The notes under the pieces were generated by a model that was not told the origin of the DNA, searched no databases, and saw only the letters and a list, made by a program, of their open reading frames with translations. Positions 58,201 to 64,000 of a DNA stretch of 64,000 nucleotides are shown piece after piece. This DNA comes from Acanthococcus lagerstroemiae (lineage: Eukaryota > Arthropoda > Insecta > Hemiptera > Eriococcidae). Position numbers and translations under genes: made by a program. Within the stretch, counting starts at the first letter, position 1. Every line of letters begins with the position of its first letter. The stretch covers positions 64,982,914 through 65,046,913 of the forward strand of contig CM063109.1 in NCBI GenBank assembly GCA_031841125.1. The letters are read 5' to 3'.

Positions 58201-60016
58201 ACACACGCACACATATACATATACGAGAAAACGATCATGTTGGATTTCAACTTTTTTTCCTTTTCATTTCTGTCACCGCAGAGAACTGATGAAGATTTTT
58301 AACTGTTTTTAGCTGTATCGATACTCTTGATCTAACTGAAAATGTAAAGTGTAGTAAACGGTTTTCGGATATCTCATGGAGAAAGAAAGTAATGGCCCGG
58401 ATTTGTCGGTTTCACACATTTTTTACGCGTGTGTTTAGAGGGTGACTTAGATTCGGAAGACAAGCTGGAAGGATGGTAGAGTACGCGTCGAGAGAAATAG
58501 AAAACTACAGGTACCCGTGTACTCAAAATTGAAAAGACTATAAGACTCTGAAATTGGGGAAAAGCGAACTTTCTTTGAGAATATGATTGTGATTTTCGAG
58601 GGTGGTGGCGGACAGAACAGCGAAAATGCAACTAGTTGTTGCCTATCACCGATATGGAAGGGACTACATGGGTTTGAAAATTTGAGTCATTAAATTCGAG
58701 CGAAAGTTTTAGTGGCGTAAATTTAAGCCTTTGAGTGGCTTCTGCAAGACTAAAAATACGCTGTCATTAGTATTAAGATGTTTATTTCAATTTTTGAAGT
58801 ACTATTCATCCTATTACATTTCATTCGATGAAATTCACTTGAAAATTCTAAAAATTTGGTATTTCTTTGAAATTTTGCAATTGTGTGTTTGTTTACAAAA
58901 CAGCCTTATTTATTCCCGTAAGTGATAGGGTTTTCTTGAAAATCAATACTTAATCCTAAAATTGAAATTTTTGATAACTTTTTTTACATTTTTTCGAGTG
59001 TAGCAGTGGGCAGAATAGCTTGAAAATGGGACGAAAAATATTGCGCGAAAAAATTAATCCTCATTCTTTCTTCGTGCAACTCGATTGGTAAGTTTCTCTG
59101 TCCCCATCTTCTTATCGAGGTTCAATGATTTTTTTTTTCATTATGCATCATGTTGAAAATCATGTATGAGTTTTCTAAGATTCTTAAAGGGGCCACGATG
59201 GTGGTGGAAATTGACAATGAGCACTTGAATCATGAACGAAAAATTAAAATCGGTATTTCCTTTCACCAACTCCCATCATGTGAAAAATGCATACGTTTCA
59301 CTTTTGAACCTAATTTGACTCATTCAATTTTCTGTGATAACTGAAACACATAGTAATTCGATCTCAAATAGGTGGAAGTAAGGGTTTTAATGAAAATGAG
59401 GAAATGCCTATATGCGTAACAGAATTTTTTAGGGAAGGAGGTAAACCTTCGACCATTTGTTCTAGTAGTACATGCCTCCAACTCGATAAAAGTTATCAAT
59501 ACCCATTATCAATAACATTTGAACCTCTGTCGTAGCATCTGTAGAAGCAATCATTGGTCACATCATCACGGGAATTTGTATGAAAACGAACGAGCCTGTG
59601 GATTCCGAATAATTAAAGAAATAAGGATGGTCCTGTTCCGGACACCCTACCTGAAAAGTTGAAGCGAATTAAGATTAAAATTTCTTATTTTTAAAATCCG
59701 TGTAACACGAAAATGTAAAGAGGTCAGCCTTGCTTGCAACTGTACATGGGGCAGTGATGTACCCGTGACTGACTTACTGATAATTTTAATTATTCTTTTA
59801 CCATCTTGAAGGTCTGTCCGGGAAAAGTATCCGACTTTTACTTATAATTTGGAGTTCGGACTTGTTGAAGCCTTCGAGTAAACACCACTTTCAAAGTACT
59901 TCCATCACTGAGAATTTGAAATCCGCTGCCAGCATTTCTCCTATTTTTGGAAGCACTCTTGGAACGCATTTTTCTGTATAACCAGTAGCTCACTCGTCGC
60001 ATTTTGTTTAATCTTC
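58201..60016. other. No features seen
   Basis: AT-rich sequence with short ORFs; no element ends or domain recognised. Confidence 0.4.
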
Positions 60017-60320
60017 TCAGTGCCGGATTAAAGGACTTAGTTATCCTAGGCCAAAAATTCTTTGTCGCCCCTATGTTTCACGCCAGGGGAAAAAAAAGTT
60101 GTATTATTTTTGTGAAAAATTTGCAGCCCTCGAAAATTTGCCGTTGGAAGCCTCATGTTTACCCTATTCGGTGGCTTCAATTATAAGGGTGAATTTCGAG
60201 TCAACCGTTGCTTGTCCTACGCTCTTGCTACCTCATGGGTCATACCAGGAGGGACAGGATCCAAAAATTATTCCTAAAATCGAATGCAGCGACTTCGGAA
60301 ACCTATAAACCAATTTTCGA
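60017..60320. mobile_element. hAT-type left end plus GTCGCTGAATTC-type repeat
   Basis: CAGTGCCGGATTAAAGGACT at 60019 is a common hAT terminus; the matching right end was not found. Around 60283 the complement of the TTTATAGGTTTCCGAAGTCGCTG motif appears, linking it to the tandem arrays elsewhere. Confidence 0.45.
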
Positions 60321-60396
60321 ATTTTATTCTTCCCTCCTCCTTCACGGTCGGCATTAAGTCACACGAAAAAAAGTTTATCATGTTGCTAATTGAATC

Positions 60397-61073
60397 GGTT
60401 AGAACTAAAAGGGGTTAAGTCCACTTTTGTCGTTTCTGCTTTTTTCACGGATTATGGGCTATTGAAGTATCGCAGATCTGCTGGTGGTCAAAATTTCGTG
60501 AAACAGCTGGGAAAGTGCTTTTTGGCAACATTTCTTTCATTTTTTTTTGTCATAAAATTTTCTCAAAAAATGAATTTTTCCCAGAAATTGTTTGAAAATA
60601 GTGTATTTTAGTGTAAAAAATAGAAATAAATAAAGAATTCCGCCCCCCCCTCTTTTTGCATTTTTATACCTGAAAAGTGCTATTTTCAAAAACGAAATCG
60701 CAATTTTCCAATACAGCTTCAGAACTTTTTTTCTTACGAGCAGGGATTTTGCTCGATTGGAATGGAACCAAGACTAAAGTGCCCCCTTTATGTCTGGCTA
60801 CAAAAGGGGGTGGGGGTAATTTCGAGTCGTAAAACTACAAAGAAAAAATCGTTCAGAACCAAAAGGGGTTAAGTCCAAAAACTTTGAGCTCCCCCAGCTC
60901 CGGTCCATCAAAATTTAATTCGACGGGACCGGGCTTAAAAGTTGTCTCTTGTGGACCCTCTACCACCACTCTGAAGGACATATTCCACGATTTTCAAATT
61001 TTCGAATAAAACAGTTTTTTCCACTTCCTGAAAAGTGTGATTTTTTGGACATAACCCCATTTAGTTCCAACCA
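60397..61073. repeat. Three copies of an AAAAGGGGTTAAGTCC motif
   Basis: GGTTAGAACTAAAAGGGGTT (60397), GTTCAGAACCAAAAGGGGTT (60851) and the inverted GGACATAACCCCATTTAGTT (61046) each continue the match for about 26 bp. They may be internal repeats of an old element. Confidence 0.6.
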
Positions 61074-61272
61074 ATTTAATTGACATCGCACCACACTGCA
61101 CCCCATAGAACGCGTTTTCATTTCCATCATTAAATTTTTACACCCTCTCTGCCACAGCTTCATAAGCACACGGTAGTAAATAAAAAGTTTGTGGAGTGAT
61201 TGACGATATTTGCTGCTCACGATGTCACAATGTTTGCAAAAATTTGACCCCCCCCCCCTTTGCATGTGTAAT

Positions 61273-61364
61273 TTGTATTTTAAGGGTCTAGAAAACTGGA
61301 AAATCGGTTTGGAAAACCTGGAAAAGTCAGGGAAAATCATTTCCGAACAAGAATGGACACCCTG
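61273..61364. mobile_element. hAT-type right end (GGACACCCTG)
   Basis: GGAAAACCTGGAAAAGTCAG then GAACAAGAATGGACACCCTG: the subterminal CTGGAAAA/TCAGGGAAA words and CAGGGTGTCC-type end fit arthropod hAT MITEs. No partner end found upstream. Confidence 0.45.
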
Positions 61365-63165
61365 CGATATGACCAGTTACAATTATTCAACTGTGGAGTT
61401 AGAATATTCATGCCTTTTTAATTAAGCAAATTGAAAAGCTACCCTCAACAATACCTCGAAGCTCTAACCACTGCACTTACAGGTGACACAGAGAGCTCGA
61501 TTCAACAGGACTCACTATCAAACATGATTAGTACAAAAAACGATTTACTAAATAAAAACAACCCCAGAACTTAAGATAGAGAGCAGTGCTGACAGTCTCT
61601 TCTTGATTCTTTGCTCGAATTTGTCCAAAACTCATTGTGCAAACCCCTTCATATTATTAATTCGCATAATCATTGTTTTCCATAATCACAAGAGGACCTC
61701 GCCAACTACAAAACTGAAAAGAAATAATCGTACTCATAAAGTGACAGTTGTGGCCGCATTAATTAATTTTCACCAGAAATGGGCAAGATTGTGACTGACA
61801 GACGCGCATCATATCATGCGCAAATACCCGACCAGGAGTGAGGCCTCGTGAGGAGGCTGACCAGTGTCAAAATAATATTTAAAATTCTTTCGTTCGTATA
61901 ATTTTCTAGTTTTTTGGAGAGCTTTTATTGAATTTGGAGGGCTAAGTCCCCAAGCCTCCCCCCCTTTTTTTTGCGCTTGTGATTATTATAAAAATCACTT
62001 TTCTCATGATCACACCTGATAATGCCGAACTTTTGTTAGGGGAACAGGAACAAGTCTAATGATGTAAAAGTGATGTATTGTATAGAATCCAGGGCAAATG
62101 TACACCATCGGGTGTACAGTGCACTTGAAGTGTCCGCAGAATTTCGGCAGTTGAATTGACTTTCGGCGAATATTCGAGAGCGATTCGTGATTCGTTGTTG
62201 CGCTACCAGGTTCGCGTTTTGTATTTTTTTATTTCTTCATCATGGTCGGAAGACCGTATAAAAGACGTCAGAAGCCGGCAATTTTCGAACGTTGCCTCAT
62301 TCTCGACATTAAGCAAGTTAATCGCGTTATTGATTACGTCATGTATGTACCTGTATGCAAAATGTGGCGCCTCTTGAAAACGAATAGCTGTGGATACTTT
62401 TTGTCAGCAAACGACGTCTTATCGGATGATGTTGATATTAGATCTACAATAGTGTTATTATACTCTGTCGATACGGTGCCGAATGATCGAATGATGTATC
62501 GACAAACGCAACTATGTAACAACGTGCTTTGATACGCGGTGATATGTCAGAATTACGTCATATCTTACTAGAATCAGGTATAGGTAACTTCTTACTCAGA
62601 CTAGACTACTGCAGAGATGCTGGGCGTTTTGCGGATACAATGACGAGGCAAATAGCCTTGGAAAATTGCAGTTCGGGTTAATAAAATATTCGATGAATAC
62701 TTTTTAGCTGATTTTTCAAGACAGCTGTTGTCTTGCCCCAACAGACTCTTCTCGACGTGTTATGAAACTAAAACCTGCTTTCGAATTCTGGAAACAAACG
62801 AAGACATGCCGAACGTGGTTACTCGGGAAATTCGCACACTAGGAGGGTTGCTGAAGAGATTTTCTTGGCAAAGAATCTTACATCTAAGTTGGATGCTATC
62901 ACATGTGTCTAAGCGACATAAAAATCGAATAGCAAAGTTTCCTAAATAATGGAAATACAACCGTTGTCTCCCATACTTCGCTTGTGGGATTCTTATGATC
63001 TTCGAGATTTCGCTCATGACTGTGGTCAGTTATGTGCTGCGATTACCTATCCTTTGAATTAATATCATTCCTTTTTGATGAATTTGGGTTGCATTGGTCG
63101 TTTTCATTTGTATCTGGTTTTGATATTTAACCAAATTTGGTCGGTCTGAAGTCGTTTCCAATCGC
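61365..63165. other. No gene recognised
   Basis: Includes ORF 62242-62532 (MVGRPYKRRQKPAIFERCLI...) without a domain I know. A small GTACACC-ATCG-GGTGTAC palindrome lies at 62100-62117. Confidence 0.35.
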
Positions 63166-63171
63166 GTTAAT

Positions 63172-64000
63172 AATAATAATAATAATAACCTTTATTCTGG
63201 TAAATAACATAATTTGCTATACATATATTATCTATTTGCTTATTATTTAATTACTATTTAATTACCGGACGCCCATTCCTGAGCATAGGTCTCCCCTATC
63301 TTTTGCCATACATCTCTGTTTAAAGCTTCTCTTCTCCATAACGTCCCCAGTTTCCTTTCTATGTCTTGTCTCCATCTCGTTGTTGGTCTACCCCTGCTTC
63401 TTTTATTGCCGTATGGTGTCCACTCAGTTATTCTCTTTGCCCATGAATCTCTTTTCATTCTAGCCAAGTGTCCGGCATATCTGATTTTTAGCAAACCCAC
63501 TGTCTGAAGAATGTCTTTTGTTCTTGTCCTACCCCTAATTTCCGTGTTCCTGACTCTGTCCTTCCTTTTTATTCTTAATAGGCTTCTCTCCATACTTCGC
63601 TGAGTTACCTGAAGACTGCTTGCTTTTTTGTCAGTGACCATGCTTGTGCTCCGTACGTGAGAATTGGCAGTACACACATGATTGTAAGATTTTTATTTTG
63701 GATGCCACTTTCATTTTCCCTTTGAAAATCTGCCCTAACGCCCAATAACCCCTCCATGCCTTTTTTCTTCTTTCCTGTAGTTCTTTGTTTAGCCCTTGTT
63801 TAAATGATATAATCCGTCCTAAGTATGTATATTCCTTTACCCTTTCAATTTCCATCCCATTCACTTTGAGGTTTTCTTTCGATCTATTACTCATGTATTT
63901 CGTTTTGGTTAAATTCATCTGGAGCCCCGATTCTTCACATGCTCTTGTGAGGTCTTTCACCATTTCTGTTACTTCCTCCCTCCTGGTTCCTATCAGCACA
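63172..64000 (-). mobile_element. Family-B (RTE clade) LINE, well-preserved 3' part running off the right edge
   Basis: Minus strand: EEVTEMVKDLTRACEESGLQ, MNLTKTKYMSN, KEYTYLGRIISFKQGLNKEL (63999-63750), KIKILQSCV, then two compensating frameshifts around 63630-63680, and SMERSLLRIKRKDRVRNTEI, IRYAGHLARM, RSRGRPTTRWRQDIERKLG to the stop near 63258. The 3' UTR ends at (TTA)n (63170-63188). Long open stretches make this the youngest LINE here. The RT palm lies beyond 64000. Confidence 0.92.

Noticed and set aside
62242..62532. Small basic-N-terminal protein gene
   Set aside because: The frame overlaps other open frames, and no splice sites, domain or homology could be recognised.

Overview
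The window is nuclear DNA of a eukaryote, most likely an insect or other arthropod. It is AT-rich, has one clearly recognisable host gene split by GT-AG introns, and is crowded with decayed LINEs of arthropod type, hAT and Tc1/mariner miniature elements, tRNA-derived SINEs and degenerate satellite arrays. Species cannot be fixed from the sequence. There is no bacterial, plasmid or CRISPR content.

0-12 kb: the minus strand carries the 5' half of the gene for the Ral GTPase-activating protein alpha subunit. I could join 15 coding exons (10171 down to 2062, about 659 codons) with consistent phases at every junction. The rest of the gene, including the catalytic Rap/Ran-GAP domain, lies beyond position 1. 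The last intron in view holds a sense-oriented, broken LINE. Position 1-2061 has a hAT-like MITE and a SINE. A possible short membrane-protein exon sits on the plus strand at 11.5 kb, upstream of the RalGAP start.

12-20 kb: no gene seen. The region holds a 36-bp-arm hairpin, a hAT MITE with a perfect 8-bp target duplication, a long-TIR foldback element, a pogo-like MITE, a 71-bp mariner-like mini-MITE, a second SINE copy, and a degenerate ~140-bp tandem array (16.0-17.6 kb).

20-31 kb: nested LINEs. A family-A LINE (24.19-20.47 kb) is split by a family-B LINE and by a hAT MITE; another family-A copy (29.04-31.01 kb) is split by a different MITE. A GTTACCC-rich tandem pair lies at 27.2 kb.

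31-42 kb: MITEs, hairpins, an AGCTTA-rich tract, and a long satellite-like array (37.66-41.70 kb) that was invaded by a palindromic mariner derivative and a SINE.

42-64 kb: a third MITE copy, homeodomain-site-like TAAT clusters, a LINE of another clade (48.7-50.0 kb), a duplicated ~400-bp segment whose second copy contains a MITE that itself contains a hAT element, another tandem array broken by a LINE 3' end, and at the right edge a well-preserved family-B LINE entering the window from 64000. Four short dispersed copies of one GC-rich sequence, readable as a TPGPG(K/N)Y sperm-tail-PG-type motif, are the most puzzling signal. Apart from RalGAP alpha I see no host gene that I can name.
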